Shown: piece after piece, positions 1 through 8,282 of the stretch
Layout: every line of letters begins with the position of its first letter
Position numbering within the stretch: the stretch's first letter is position 1
NCBI RefSeq assembly: GCF_015277775.1
Contig: NZ_CP063849.1
Location: forward strand, 5,967,501 to 6,031,500
Reading direction: 5' to 3'
DNA from: Paludibaculum fermentans
GTDB lineage: Bacteria > Acidobacteriota > Terriglobia > Bryobacterales > Bryobacteraceae
Length of the DNA stretch: 64,000 nucleotides
Notes under the pieces: generated by a model
The model's database searches: none
Seen by the model: only the letters and a program-made list of their open reading frames with translations
What the model was told of the DNA's origin: nothing
Translations under genes and position numbers: made by a program

Positions 1-1
1 G

Positions 2-91
2 ACTCTGCACTTTGAAGACCGTGACGAGCAGCCCCGGTTAGTGCAACTCCATTACGTGAAGGACGAGCTTATTCCCGTCGTTGCGGCATGA
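2..91 (+). pseudogene. 3' end of a HicB-like antitoxin gene (continues left of window)
   Basis: The window opens inside this frame. Twenty-nine codons are visible, ending in the stop TGA at 89-91 with the last residues ELIPVVAA. The same peptide end occurs in the hicB remnant on the minus strand near 26.6 kb, where the upstream part reads like a HicB antitoxin. HicB proteins neutralise the HicA RNase and repress their own operon. Because only the end is visible, I cannot tell whether this copy is intact to the left. It overlaps the start of the hicA fragment by 11 bases, the same arrangement as in the second copy. Confidence 0.5.
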
Positions 92-373
92 AGTTTCCTC
101 GAGAAGTTTCCGGTGATCGCGTGACTGCCGTACTTGCCGCCGGGCGCTTATGACGCGGACGCGCCCCTCCCGCAACTCCGTGAAACAAACTACCACCAGC
201 CGCTGCAACTGGGATCGGCCGATGATAATCTCCCGCCGCTCGTTCGTGGAGTGGTCATCATCCGAAAAGATCCTGGCCAGAGCATCACCGAATACGGAAG
301 CCGCCTCGGAAAAACTCACCCCGTGCTTCACCAGATTCGCTCGAGCTTTGCGCGGATCCCATTCGAACACCAA
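38..373 (-). CDS. brnT: BrnT-like toxin with altered C-terminus
   Basis: The protein starts MVFEWDPRKARANLVKHGVS and reaches VISARR at about residue 78, which matches BrnT ribonuclease toxins (DUF497) of type II BrnT/BrnA systems. BrnT proteins normally end about 10-15 residues later with an Arg-rich helix. Here, from about residue 79, the frame runs through the antisense of the hicBA fragment, so the last 30 or so residues are not BrnT sequence. No brnA antitoxin follows in the visible sequence, where it would normally sit directly downstream. The gene may be an inactivated remnant or a toxin with a chance tail. The start ATG at 373 fits the family. It lies 56 bases downstream of the proC-like gene on the same strand. 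Confidence 0.7.
   Translation of the reverse strand: MVFEWDPRKARANLVKHGVSFSEAASVFGDALARIFSDDDHSTNERREIIIGRSQLQRLVVVCFTELREGRVRVISARRQVRQSRDHRKLLEETSCRNDGNKLVLHVMELH
81..140 (+). pseudogene. Broken 5' fragment of a HicA toxin gene
   Basis: A TTG at 81 corresponds to the start of the intact hicA copy at 26374-26604 (minus strand). A 13-base insertion at 99-111, which repeats the adjacent GAAGTTTCC, shifts the frame to a TGA at 114-116. Homology to the intact copy then stops at 140, where brnT sequence begins on the other strand. No HicA product can be made from this copy. HicA is normally a small mRNA-cleaving toxin of 60-80 residues. Confidence 0.55.
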
Positions 374-429
374 GTCTATGGCGTTCTAATCATAGAATAG
401 CGAACGAGCCAGTCGGCGCTATCCTCTCC

Positions 430-1236
430 CTACAGCGTGAACGCCGCCTTCAACACCTTCTCCCGCTCCATCGTCCGCCGCATCACCTCGCGCCACATCT
501 CCGGCAGCACCGCATCCATTGCCAGCAGCCCTTCATAGGTCATCCCGCCCGGCGTGCTGACCTCTTCCAGCATCTCCCGGCCGTCGATGCCCGCCTTTGG
601 CAGATCCGCCGCCGCCCGGACCGTGTCCCACACCAGCGACTCCCATTCCACCAGCGAGATGTCCGGCTGCATCTCGTGCGCCGCCGCCGCCCACTCCGTG
701 CAAAATCGCGCCAGAAACGCAGGTCCGCAGCTCACCACATTCGTCGCTGCCCGGCTTTGCGTCTCCTCAATCTGCTCCGTGCGGCTCAACCGCTCCAGTA
801 GATCCCGCAGATACGCCAGATCCTTCTCCGTGCTCCGCGGACCCGGAATCAGCAGGCTCACCCCGCCGTGCACAAACTGCGTGAACGAGGGAATCACCTT
901 TGCCGTACGGCAGGGCGTCGTCGCCGCCAGCCTTTCCAGCTCCACGATGTTCGAGATGCTCACCAGCAAATGCCGCCCTGTCAGGACCGGCTTCACCTCT
1001 TCCAGCACGTGCGCCGTATCGCCCGGCCGCACGCACAGGAACAGCGTCTCGCACTCCTGCCCCAACTCCGCGTTGGTGCCCGTCCGCAGACGCGGATAGT
1101 GCAGCTGCAGATCCTCCAACTTCTCTTGAGACCGGTTGCTCGCCCAGATCTCTTCTTCCACCGGACGCTCGGCGCGCAACAGCGCGCGAACCAGCATTGC
1201 GCCCATCTTGCCTGTGCCAATGAACCCGATTGCCAT
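430..1236 (-). CDS. Pyrroline-5-carboxylate reductase-like NAD(P)-dependent oxidoreductase
   Basis: A 268-residue Rossmann-fold enzyme. The N-terminal GFIGTGKMG binds NAD(P)H, and a TPGGMT segment near residue 225 matches the TPGGTT signature of the ProC dimerisation domain. ProC reduces pyrroline-5-carboxylate to proline in the cytosol; the sequence is divergent enough that a ProC-like side branch is possible. I chose ATG 1236, directly before the nucleotide-binding strand, over ATG 1254 six codons upstream. It is transcribed divergently from hslV with about 50 bases between the starts. Confidence 0.75.
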   Translation of the reverse strand: MAIGFIGTGKMGAMLVRALLRAERPVEEEIWASNRSQEKLEDLQLHYPRLRTGTNAELGQECETLFLCVRPGDTAHVLEEVKPVLTGRHLLVSISNIVELERLAATTPCRTAKVIPSFTQFVHGGVSLLIPGPRSTEKDLAYLRDLLERLSRTEQIEETQSRAATNVVSCGPAFLARFCTEWAAAAHEMQPDISLVEWESLVWDTVRAAADLPKAGIDGREMLEEVSTPGGMTYEGLLAMDAVLPEMWREVMRRTMEREKVLKAAFTL

Positions 1237-1288
1237 GCGAACAGAAGTATACAACCCTCCGCGCTACACTGGAGATGGTTGAGACCTG

Positions 1289-1828
1289 ATGACGAATAGC
1301 ATCCACGGGACCACTATTTTGGTGGTCCGCCGCAACGGCAAAGTCGTGATGGCCGGAGACGGACAGGTGACCCTGGGCAGCGAGGTGTTGAAGGCGAAAG
1401 CCAATAAACTCCGCCGTCTGCACAAGGATAAGATCGTGGCTGGATTCGCCGGCTCCACGGCCGACGCCTTCTCTCTCTTCGCCCGCTTCGAAGCCAAACT
1501 CGAACAACACAACGGCAATCTGCCGCGCAGCGCCGTCGAACTTGCCAAGGACTGGCGAACCGACAAAGCGCTGCGGCACCTGGAAGCTCTTCTTCTGGTA
1601 GCCGACGCCACCAACATCTATATCCTCAGCGGCAACGGCGACGTCATCGAACCCGATAGCGACTGCATGGCCATCGGCAGCGGCGGACCCTTCGCCCAGG
1701 CTGCCGCCCGCGCCCTGCTCGAGAATACGAAACTCACCGCGCGCGAGATCGTCGAGAAAGCCATGATCATCGCCGCCGACACCTGTATCTATACCAACGG
1801 CAACATCAGCTATCAGGAGCTCGGCTAA
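1289..1828 (+). CDS. hslV: ATP-dependent protease subunit HslV (ClpQ)
   Basis: A 179-residue proteasome-like peptidase. Removal of MTNSIHG would expose Thr8 in TTILVV as the N-terminal nucleophile, as in HslV. The GDGQVTLG and [15 protein letters not shown] segments are characteristic. HslV forms a double hexameric chamber in the cytosol and is opened by the HslU ATPase, whose gene starts two bases after the stop. Length is typical. No strong Shine-Dalgarno is seen before ATG 1289. No CIRCE-type heat-shock operator was found upstream. Confidence 0.97.
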   Translation: MTNSIHGTTILVVRRNGKVVMAGDGQVTLGSEVLKAKANKLRRLHKDKIVAGFAGSTADAFSLFARFEAKLEQHNGNLPRSAVELAKDWRTDKALRHLEALLLVADATNIYILSGNGDVIEPDSDCMAIGSGGPFAQAAARALLENTKLTAREIVEKAMIIAADTCIYTNGNISYQELG

Positions 1829-1830
1829 GC

Positions 1831-3189
1831 ATGGTCATCTACCTCCCCGGCGACGCCAATCGCGACGAGCCCCTGCTTGACGAACTCACGCCGCGCCAGA
1901 TCGTCGCCGCCCTCGATAAGTACGTCATCGGCCAGGCCGACGCCAAACGCGCCATCGCCGTCGCCCTCCGCAATCGCATCCGCCGCCAGAAACTCGATCC
2001 CGAAATGGCCGAGGAGGTGATGCCGAAGAACATCCTCATGATCGGCACTACCGGCGTCGGCAAAACCGAACTCGCCCGCCGCCTGGCCAAACTCTCCAAC
2101 TCGCCCTTCCTCAAAGTGGAAGCCAGCAAGTTCACGGAAGTCGGCTATGTCGGCCGCGACGTCGAATCCATGATCCGCGACCTCGTCGAGGTCGCCATCG
2201 ACATGGTCCGCGAAGAGAAACTCGAGGAAGTGGCCGACCGCGCCGAAGAGGCCGCCGAAGAACGCCTCCTCGACATCCTGCTGCCGCCTACGCCCGAGCC
2301 CAGCGACACCGCGGACAAGACCCGCGACAAAATGCGCGAGAAGCTCCGCGCCGGCCGCCTCGACGAGAAGATCGTTGAGATCGACGTCAAGGACCGCGGC
2401 CCGTCCTTTGAAGTCTTCTCCAATACCGGCAACGAAGACATGGACATGAACCTCCGCGAGTTCCTGCCCCAGTTGTTCGGAGGCCGTACCACCAAGCGCA
2501 AACTGCGTGTCGCCGAGGCTTTTGAATACCTCACCCAGGAAGAGGAAGGCCGCCTGGTGGACATGGACCAGGTCACCCGCCTCGCCATCGAGCGAGTGGA
2601 ACGCAACGGCATCCTGTTCCTCGACGAAATTGACAAGATCGCCGGCCGCGAAGGCGGTCACGGCCCCGACGTCTCCCGCGAGGGCGTTCAGCGCGACATC
2701 CTCCCCATCGTCGAAGGCACCACGGTCAACACCCGCTACGGCTTCGTCCGCACCGATCACATCCTTTTCATCGCCGCCGGCGCGTTCCATGTCTCCAAAC
2801 CGTCGGACATGATCCCGGAGCTTCAGGGCCGCTTCCCCATTCGCGTCGAGCTCAAGTCCCTGAACGAGGACGACTTCGTGCGCATCCTCACGGAGCCCAA
2901 GAACGCCCTCATCAAGCAGTACACCGCCCTGCTCGAAACCGAAGGCATCCAGCTCGAATTCGGTGAGGATGCCATCCGCGCCATCGCCGGCTTTGCCACC
3001 CAGGTGAACGAGTCCAGCGAGAACATCGGCGCGCGCCGCCTTCACACCATCCTCGAGAAACTGCTCGAAGAGATCAGCTTTGAAGGCCCCGATTTGAAGA
3101 AGAAGAAGGTCAAGGTGGACGCGGCGTTCGTACGCCGCCAACTGGCCGACATCGTCGCCGACCAGGACCTCAGCCGGTATATCCTGTAA
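1831..3189 (+). CDS. hslU: ATP-dependent protease ATPase subunit HslU (ClpY)
   Basis: A 452-residue AAA+ unfoldase that feeds substrates to HslV. Walker A is GTTGVGKT (residues 72-79) and Walker B ILFLDEID (261-268). The charged, insertion-like I-domain lies between about residues 120 and 235. The C-terminus ends SRYIL, the tail that docks into HslV pockets and triggers the protease. The gene follows hslV by two bases, and its stop TAA overlaps the next start (TAATG), so the three genes 1289-4184 look like one operon. Length and motifs are normal for the family. Confidence 0.97.
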   Translation: MVIYLPGDANRDEPLLDELTPRQIVAALDKYVIGQADAKRAIAVALRNRIRRQKLDPEMAEEVMPKNILMIGTTGVGKTELARRLAKLSNSPFLKVEASKFTEVGYVGRDVESMIRDLVEVAIDMVREEKLEEVADRAEEAAEERLLDILLPPTPEPSDTADKTRDKMREKLRAGRLDEKIVEIDVKDRGPSFEVFSNTGNEDMDMNLREFLPQLFGGRTTKRKLRVAEAFEYLTQEEEGRLVDMDQVTRLAIERVERNGILFLDEIDKIAGREGGHGPDVSREGVQRDILPIVEGTTVNTRYGFVRTDHILFIAAGAFHVSKPSDMIPELQGRFPIRVELKSLNEDDFVRILTEPKNALIKQYTALLETEGIQLEFGEDAIRAIAGFATQVNESSENIGARRLHTILEKLLEEISFEGPDLKKKKVKVDAAFVRRQLADIVADQDLSRYIL

Positions 3190-4184
3190 TGCGACCGTTC
3201 GCCGCCCTTGCAGTCCTGACCCTTGCCCTCGCCGGATGTGGCTATGTCGGCGACCCGAAGCCGCCTGCCCTCAATATCCCCCTGCCTGTGCAGGACTTGC
3301 GCGGCGTCCAGCGCGGGGCGAATATCGTCCTCGCCTTCACGCCGAATCCCAGGACGACCGAGGACATCCTGCTCAAGTCCTTTGCCGCCATCGACCTGCG
3401 CGCCGGCGAGAACATTCAGGGCGGCTTCGAAGTGAACCGCTGGGCGGATTCGGCTCGCAAAATCCCCGTGGCTGACGCCTCCATCACGCCCCACGAACTC
3501 ACCATCCCCGTCGACGGGTTCGCCGGCAAGGAGATCATCTTTGCCGTCCGCACCACCGGCCCCAAGGGCCGCTCGTCCGGTTGGTCGAACCTCGTCACCC
3601 TGCGCATCGTGCCTACCCTCGCAGTGCCCACCGGACTCTCCATTGTCCCCACGGCCAAAGGCGTCTACCTCGAATGGAAAGAGGAGCATTCCGCCCCCGG
3701 CACCGAATGGCGGGTCTGGCGGATGGTGGAAGGCGAAAAGGAACCCACCGTCCTCGGCAATGCCGGCGGCCCTTCCTGGCTCGACTCGAATACCGAATAC
3801 GGCAAGACTTACGGCTATACCCTGCAGCAGGTCCTGAAGATCAACGAGAAGGAAGAGGCCGAAAGTGAAGTCACGCCCACCCTCTCCCTGAAGTTTGAGG
3901 ACAAGTTCCCGCCCAGCGTACCCACCGGCCTCACCGCCATCGCCGGCATCAAATCGGTCGACCTCAACTGGGACCGCAACCAGGAAACCGACCTCAAATC
4001 CTACATCGTCTTCCGCGCCGAAGGCGCCGGCGCTCTCACCAAAATCGCCGACCTCGGCACCAGCCCCAATTTCAACGACAGCAAGGTCGAGAGCGGCAGG
4101 AAGTACCGCTACGCTGTCGCCGCCATCGACGAGCTTGGCAACACCAGCGATCCCAGCGCCGCCGTCGAAATCACCGTACCCTAA
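3189..4184 (+). CDS. Fibronectin type III domain lipoprotein
   Basis: A 331-residue exported protein. The N-terminus has a hydrophobic signal ending in lipobox LAGC, so Cys18 should be lipidated. Two fibronectin type III-like modules follow at roughly residues 140-235 and 240-331, recognisable from the PTGLSI and PTGLTA strand starts and the repeated YGKTYGY / SGRKYRYAVAAID strand pairs. A less regular beta-rich stretch precedes them. The specific role is unknown; such proteins act as surface or periplasmic binding modules. It is translationally coupled to hslU (TAATG), although no functional link is evident. Confidence 0.8.
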   Translation: MRPFAALAVLTLALAGCGYVGDPKPPALNIPLPVQDLRGVQRGANIVLAFTPNPRTTEDILLKSFAAIDLRAGENIQGGFEVNRWADSARKIPVADASITPHELTIPVDGFAGKEIIFAVRTTGPKGRSSGWSNLVTLRIVPTLAVPTGLSIVPTAKGVYLEWKEEHSAPGTEWRVWRMVEGEKEPTVLGNAGGPSWLDSNTEYGKTYGYTLQQVLKINEKEEAESEVTPTLSLKFEDKFPPSVPTGLTAIAGIKSVDLNWDRNQETDLKSYIVFRAEGAGALTKIADLGTSPNFNDSKVESGRKYRYAVAAIDELGNTSDPSAAVEITVP

Positions 4185-4233
4185 CCCGAACTGGGGTGAC
4201 GAACCTGCCCCGGATGTCGCAACATAGTCTTTA

Positions 4234-5004
4234 ATGACGCGCTACGTTCGTATTGCCCGCGAGCCCGCCGTGCCCATGAGCGCACCGGACTCGCATCCCG
4301 GCGTCCTCCGCGGAATCCTTCAGGACGATCAGATCCTCCTCGCCGAAGGCCGCACCCTCCCTCTCGCCCAGGCCCGCCTGCTGCCCGCGGTCTCGCCCAC
4401 CAAAATCGTTTGCGTCGGGCGGAACTATGCGGAACATGCCAAGGAGCTCGGCAACGCCGTGCCAACGGAGCCGCTCATCTTCATGAAGCCTCCGTCTTCG
4501 CTGAATGGCCACCTCGGCGCGGTCGTCTACCCCAAAATCTCCCAACTGGTGTCGTTCGAGGGCGAAGTCGGAATCATCATCGGACGGCGCGCCCGCCGCA
4601 TCAAACAGGAGGAGGCCGACGCCTATATCGCCGGCTATACCATCGTCAATGACATGACGGCGCGTGATCTTCAGAAGAAGGATGGCCAGTGGACCCGCGG
4701 CAAAGGATTTGATACCTTTTGTCCCGTCGGGCCGTGCTGGGTTCCTCGCGAAGAGATTGATTTTCAATCACTTCGCGTCACCACCCGGGTGAACGGAGAG
4801 GTCAAACAGGATGCTCCCGTCACGGATATGATCTTCAGCGTGGGTGCTATTCTACAGTTCGTAACGGAGTTCATGACGCTCGAGCCGGGTGATCTCATCG
4901 CCACTGGCACCCCGCCCGGCGTCGGCCCGGTTCAACCGGGTGATGTGATCCAAGTGGAAGTTCCCGGACTTGGGATCCTCGAAAATTCCATCGTGGCAGA
5001 GTAA
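4234..5004 (+). CDS. Fumarylacetoacetate hydrolase family protein
   Basis: A 256-residue FAH-fold enzyme. The family core is clear: VGRNYAEHAKEL with His68, metal ligands Glu109 and Glu111 in FEGEVGIII and Asp140 in VNDMTARDLQ, and the GDLIATGTPPGVG loop near residue 230. Such proteins hydrolyse or decarboxylate 2,4-diketo acids (fumarylpyruvate, oxaloacetate, 2-hydroxyhepta-2,4-dienedioate) with Mg2+. The substrate cannot be fixed from sequence, and no catabolic cluster surrounds it. Fifty bases separate it from the lipoprotein and 30 from the transaldolase, so co-transcription is possible. Confidence 0.88.
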   Translation: MTRYVRIAREPAVPMSAPDSHPGVLRGILQDDQILLAEGRTLPLAQARLLPAVSPTKIVCVGRNYAEHAKELGNAVPTEPLIFMKPPSSLNGHLGAVVYPKISQLVSFEGEVGIIIGRRARRIKQEEADAYIAGYTIVNDMTARDLQKKDGQWTRGKGFDTFCPVGPCWVPREEIDFQSLRVTTRVNGEVKQDAPVTDMIFSVGAILQFVTEFMTLEPGDLIATGTPPGVGPVQPGDVIQVEVPGLGILENSIVAE

Positions 5005-5034
5005 GTAGTAAGACTTCAGACAGGAGGGGCCGGT

Positions 5035-5697
5035 ATGAAGTTTTTTCTGGACACCGCTAATCTCGATGAATTGAAAAAGGGTGCGGCCTGGGGCGTCGTC
5101 GACGGCGTCACCACCAATCCCTCGCTCATCGCGAAAGAAGGCATTCCCTTACAGGAACAGATTCGCAAGATCTGTGAAATTGTCGATGGTCCAATCAGCG
5201 CGGAGGTCATCTCCACCGACGTCGATGGCATGTTGCGGGAAGGCCGCGAAGTGGCCAAACTGCACCAGAACATCGTCGTGAAGTGTCCTTTGACCCGGGC
5301 CGGCATCCAAGCCTGCTCCACTCTTTCGAAAGAAGGCATCCGCGTCAATGTCACTCTCTGTTTTTCGCCCAGCCAGGCGATTCTGGCCGCGAAAGCCGGA
5401 GCATGGTGCGTCAGCCCCTTCGTCGGGCGTCTTGACGACATCGGACTCGAAGGCATGACCCTCATCCGCGACATCTGCAAGATCTACGCCAACTACGGCT
5501 ACAAAACGCAGGTGCTCGCCGCTTCGCTTCGCTCGCCTCTGCACGTCGTGCAGGCGGCCGAGGCCGGCTCGCACATCGGAACCATGCCCTTCAAGGTACT
5601 GGATCAGATGTTCAACCACCCGCTCACCGACAAGGGTCTGGATCAGTTCCTCAAGGACTACGCCAAAGCGTTCCAGGAGGCGCCGGCCGGAAGATAA
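5035..5697 (+). CDS. Transaldolase / fructose-6-phosphate aldolase family protein
   Basis: A 220-residue short transaldolase (TalC/FSA group). It opens [15 protein letters not shown] with Asp6, has the TTNPS loop at 27-31, and Lys83 in VVKCPLT is the Schiff-base lysine (Lys85 in E. coli FSA). Most relatives read VKIP or VKVP; here the residue after the lysine is Cys. Members transfer dihydroxyacetone units between sugar phosphates in the pentose phosphate pathway. A strong Shine-Dalgarno, AGGAGG, lies 8-9 bases before the ATG. Whether it is a transaldolase or an aldolase cannot be settled by eye. Confidence 0.9.
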   Translation: MKFFLDTANLDELKKGAAWGVVDGVTTNPSLIAKEGIPLQEQIRKICEIVDGPISAEVISTDVDGMLREGREVAKLHQNIVVKCPLTRAGIQACSTLSKEGIRVNVTLCFSPSQAILAAKAGAWCVSPFVGRLDDIGLEGMTLIRDICKIYANYGYKTQVLAASLRSPLHVVQAAEAGSHIGTMPFKVLDQMFNHPLTDKGLDQFLKDYAKAFQEAPAGR

Positions 5698-5700
5698 AGA

Positions 5701-6099
5701 GTGCTTATTCGAGATCCTCGTTATTTGATCGGACTCATTGCGACGGCGGTCCTGGTTGCCCTGGCCGTCTATGTCATCTTCCAGCGGCGCCTCACGCCGG
5801 TGGAGAAGGAGCGCCGTCGCCGCGTCTTCGTCAACCGCAGCCGGCGCACCATTGAGGGCGTCATTACCGAGGCTGGCGAGGATCTCATCTACTATCAATA
5901 TGAACTGCGAGGCGTGATGTACTCCGCCTCGCAGGACGTCTCCGCCATCCACCCGCTGCTTCCTCTCTTTCCCGATCGGTTGATTGGTCCTGTTAGTGTG
6001 AAGTATGATCCGAGAAACCCTGCCAACTCGATAGTTATCTGCGAAGATTGGTCAGGACTCACTGTCAAAAGGGAAAGCCAGGATGCAATTGTCGAGTGA
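5701..6099 (+). CDS. Membrane-anchored protein, DUF3592-like
   Basis: A 132-residue protein with a GTG start. One hydrophobic helix at about residues 9-27 is followed by a basic stretch (EKERRRRVF) and a small beta-rich domain with the YELRGVMYSASQDVS and VKYDPRNPANSIV pattern seen in DUF3592 proteins. No catalytic motif is visible and the function is unknown. Only three bases separate it from the transaldolase stop. Its last 17 bases overlap the next gene, so the two are probably translated together. Confidence 0.65.
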   Translation: MLIRDPRYLIGLIATAVLVALAVYVIFQRRLTPVEKERRRRVFVNRSRRTIEGVITEAGEDLIYYQYELRGVMYSASQDVSAIHPLLPLFPDRLIGPVSVKYDPRNPANSIVICEDWSGLTVKRESQDAIVE

Positions 6100-6517
6100 C
6101 TGGAAAAAAATGATCGGCGCCACGCTCTTCGTGGTGCTCCTCGGCGCCGCAATCGGAGTGGCCGCCAACAAGTACAACAAACCCAAATCGGTGCTGCACA
6201 TCGTCACGCTGCTCTATAAGGACGGCACCACGGATGAGCAGAAGAAGGAAGTACTCGAAGGCATCGAGCGTATGGCCGCGGATATCCCCGGCATCCGCAA
6301 TGTCTGGCTGAAGGGCACCAGCGTCCAGGGCAACTACCCCTATAAGCAGGCCGACGGCAGCATCAAGCTCCGGCCCGTCACCGACGCCTTCGTCATCGAA
6401 TTCGAAAGCGAAACTGCCTTTCAAACGTACGCCGACCACCCTGCCCACCGCGCCTGGGAGAAAGTCTACACGAACGTGCGCGAACGTTCGATCACAACCG
6501 ACGTCACCAACCCGTAA
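6083..6517 (+). CDS. Dabb (stress-responsive A/B barrel) domain protein with signal anchor
   Basis: A 144-residue protein with a basic N-terminus and one membrane helix at about residues 11-29. A Dabb-type ferredoxin-like barrel follows: it starts LHIVTLLYKDGTTDEQKKEV and ends FQTYADHPAHRAWEKVY, which matches the usual Y..HP.H..... pattern. Dabb domains form dimers, and few have known reactions. The ATG lies inside the previous gene. The strong hairpin at 6567-6634 follows and ends the run of plus-strand genes that started at hslV. Confidence 0.75.
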   Translation: MQLSSDWKKMIGATLFVVLLGAAIGVAANKYNKPKSVLHIVTLLYKDGTTDEQKKEVLEGIERMAADIPGIRNVWLKGTSVQGNYPYKQADGSIKLRPVTDAFVIEFESETAFQTYADHPAHRAWEKVYTNVRERSITTDVTNP

Positions 6518-6566
6518 GTTCCACCGGACCACAGGCTTCCGTCCGGCCTCCGGTCCCATTTCGACC

Positions 6567-6634
6567 ACAAAAACAACAGCTGTCGTTTAGGCGCTTTTCC
6601 GTTCGCGGCCTAAAACGACAGCTGTTGTTTTTTG
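6567..6634. terminator. Bidirectional intrinsic terminator between dabb gene and recA
   Basis: A long inverted repeat: ACAACAGCTGTCGTTT and AGGC on the left pair with GCCT and AAAACGACAGCTGTTGT on the right, with a roughly 15-base loop and one bulge. A-rich sequence flanks the left arm and T-rich sequence the right arm, so it can work in both directions. It serves the convergent dabb and recA genes. Confidence 0.92.
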
Positions 6635-6650
6635 GTTCTAACTTGTTGAA

Positions 6651-7736
6651 TTAGCTCTTGGAGCCCCGAGTAGCCTTACCGCCCGACGCGGCCGCCGGCT
6701 CCGGCGTCACCGTCGGCTCAACGGCATCCGGCAGCTTCGCCAGCCCCAGCACCTCGCGCACCATCTGATCCAGCTTCACCAGCGTTTCGGGATGGTCGCG
6801 CAGGAACTGCTTGGCGTTCTCGCGGCCCTGGCCGATGCGCTCGCCCGAGAAGCTGTACCACGATCCGCTCTTCTCGACGATGTTGTGCTCCACGCCGATG
6901 TCGACCAGGTCGCCCATCAGGCTGATGCCCTCACCGTACATGATGTCGAACTCGGCTTCGCGGAACGGCGGAGCCAGCTTGTTCTTCACCACCTTCACCT
7001 TGGTCCGGTTCCCCACCACGTTCTCGCCATCCTTGATCGCGGCAATGCGCCGGATGTCGATACGTACGCTGGAGTAAAACTTCAACGCGCGGCCGCCGGT
7101 GGTCGTTTCCGGGTTGCCGAACATCACGCCGATCTTTTCACGGATCTGGTTGATGAAGATCAGGCAGGTGTTCGACTTCGAGACATTACCAGTCAGCTTG
7201 CGCATGGCCTGCGACATCAGCCGCGCCTGCACGCCCATGAACGAGTCGCCCATCTCGCCGTCGAGTTCGGCCTTCGGCACCAGCGCCGCCACCGAGTCCA
7301 CCACGATGATGTCGATCGCATTCGAGCTGATCAGCGCCGACGTGATCTCCAGCGCCTGTTCCGCATAATCCGGCTGCGACACCAGCAGGTTGTCCACGTC
7401 CACGCCGAGCTTGCGCGCATAGATAGGATCCAGCGCATGCTCCACGTCGACGAACGCCGCCATGCCGCCCACCTTCTGCGCCTGGGCTACCGCCTGCAGC
7501 GCGAGCGTGGTCTTACCAGAGGATTCCGGCCCGTACACCTCGATGATGCGCCCGCGCGGGAATCCACCCACGCCCAGCGCATAATCCACGGAGACCGACC
7601 CGGAAGAGATGACGCCGACGGGAACGATGGCATCGTGTGAGCCCAGCCGCTGGATGGTGCCCTTGCCGAATTGCTTTTCAATATTGCCAAGCGTGACACT
7701 CAGCAGCCGCTGTTTTTCTTTCTCTTCGAGAGCCAT
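6651..7736 (-). CDS. recA: Recombinase RecA
   Basis: A 361-residue RecA. Walker [10 protein letters not shown] is at 69-77, Walker B is VVDSVAAL, and the L2-like segment [18 protein letters not shown] is present. RecA forms filaments on single-stranded DNA, catalyses strand exchange and triggers LexA cleavage. An AAAGGAGG Shine-Dalgarno sits about 13 bases before ATG 7736, slightly far. The 201-base region before the PadR gene holds paired ACTAGTGAA repeats but no E. coli-type LexA box that I can recognise. The C-terminal tail is Pro/Ala-rich rather than strongly acidic. Confidence 0.98.
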   Translation of the reverse strand: MALEEKEKQRLLSVTLGNIEKQFGKGTIQRLGSHDAIVPVGVISSGSVSVDYALGVGGFPRGRIIEVYGPESSGKTTLALQAVAQAQKVGGMAAFVDVEHALDPIYARKLGVDVDNLLVSQPDYAEQALEITSALISSNAIDIIVVDSVAALVPKAELDGEMGDSFMGVQARLMSQAMRKLTGNVSKSNTCLIFINQIREKIGVMFGNPETTTGGRALKFYSSVRIDIRRIAAIKDGENVVGNRTKVKVVKNKLAPPFREAEFDIMYGEGISLMGDLVDIGVEHNIVEKSGSWYSFSGERIGQGRENAKQFLRDHPETLVKLDQMVREVLGLAKLPDAVEPTVTPEPAAASGGKATRGSKS

Positions 7737-7761
7737 GGCCTTCCGGGGGCCTCCTTTGGTG

Positions 7762-7828
7762 ACTAGTGAAAACTCTTACAGTATAGCAGCGCTTGTCAAG
7801 ATGCGCGCTTCCTAGTGTAACTAGTGAA
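7762..7828. promoter_or_regulatory. Paired ACTAGTGAA direct repeats upstream of recA
   Basis: ACTAGTGAA occurs at 7762-7770 and again at 7820-7828, with a degenerate CTAGTGTA at 7812-7819. They lie between the divergent recA and padR genes. They may be operator half-sites for a repressor such as LexA, but this is only positional inference and no known consensus is matched. Confidence 0.25.
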
Positions 7829-7887
7829 CCGCCCACGGGGAGTATCTCCTAAAATTAACCTCTATCTCCAGCCTCTCCTATTGCTTT

Positions 7888-7918
7888 CCCACAAGAACCT
7901 GCGTATCCTTCTTGTGGG
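7888..7918. promoter_or_regulatory. Perfect inverted repeat before padR (possible PadR operator)
   Basis: CCCACAAGAA and TTCTTGTGGG form ten-base arms around an 11-base centre, ending 19 bases before the padR ATG at 7938. The symmetry, size and position suit an autoregulatory operator. It could also form an RNA hairpin close to the ribosome binding site. Confidence 0.4.
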
Positions 7919-7937
7919 ATTCCCAGCGGAGATACAG

Positions 7938-8282
7938 ATGAAAGACAAGAACGACGTCTGGCAGGGCACCCTCGCCCTCATGGTCATGAAAACACTGGAC
8001 ATGATGGGGCCACAGCACGGCTATGGCATCGCCCGCCGCATCGAGCAGATCAGCGAAGACCTCCTCTCGGTCAACCACGGCACCCTCTACCCCGTCCTCC
8101 TCAAGCTGGAACAGGAAGGCTCCATCGCCTCCGACTGGGGCCTCTCCGAGAACAACCGCAAGGCCCGCTTCTATCGCCTCACCGAGGACGGCCGCCGGGA
8201 ACTCCGCTCCGAACAACTCCACTGGGAGACCACCACTTCGATCATGGCCCGCTTCCTTTCCGCCCCAGGAGGAAACCAATGA
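7938..8282 (+). CDS. PadR family transcriptional regulator
   Basis: A 114-residue winged-helix protein with the PadR pattern: LALMVMKTLDMMGPQHGYGI, then SVNHGTLYPVLLKLEQEGSI and the beta wing RKARFYRLTEDGRREL. I start at ATG 7938 (AGCGGAGAT upstream); the open frame begins at 7824, but its first 38 codons do not resemble PadR. PadR proteins repress neighbouring transporter genes and are released by small ligands. Its stop overlaps the start of the permease (ATGA at 8279-8282), so regulator and transporter are translationally coupled. Confidence 0.93.
   Translation: MKDKNDVWQGTLALMVMKTLDMMGPQHGYGIARRIEQISEDLLSVNHGTLYPVLLKLEQEGSIASDWGLSENNRKARFYRLTEDGRRELRSEQLHWETTTSIMARFLSAPGGNQ

Larger units (their letters stand above)
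1..140. repeat. Inverted repeat copy 1 (mate at 26558-26684)
   Basis: Bases 1-98 and 112-140 match the reverse complement of 26558-26684 with two mismatches over 127 aligned bases; copy 1 carries an extra 13 bases at 99-111. The repeat spans the end of hicB and the start of hicA. It is cut by the window edge, so its full length is unknown and probably larger. The two copies face each other across 26.4 kb and could support inversion by homologous recombination. Confidence 0.85.

Noticed and set aside
7770-7800. TTGACA and TATACT upstream of recA as a promoter
   Set aside because: On the minus strand the two hexamers are only eight bases apart, too close for sigma-70; no better -10 is found at 16-18 bases.
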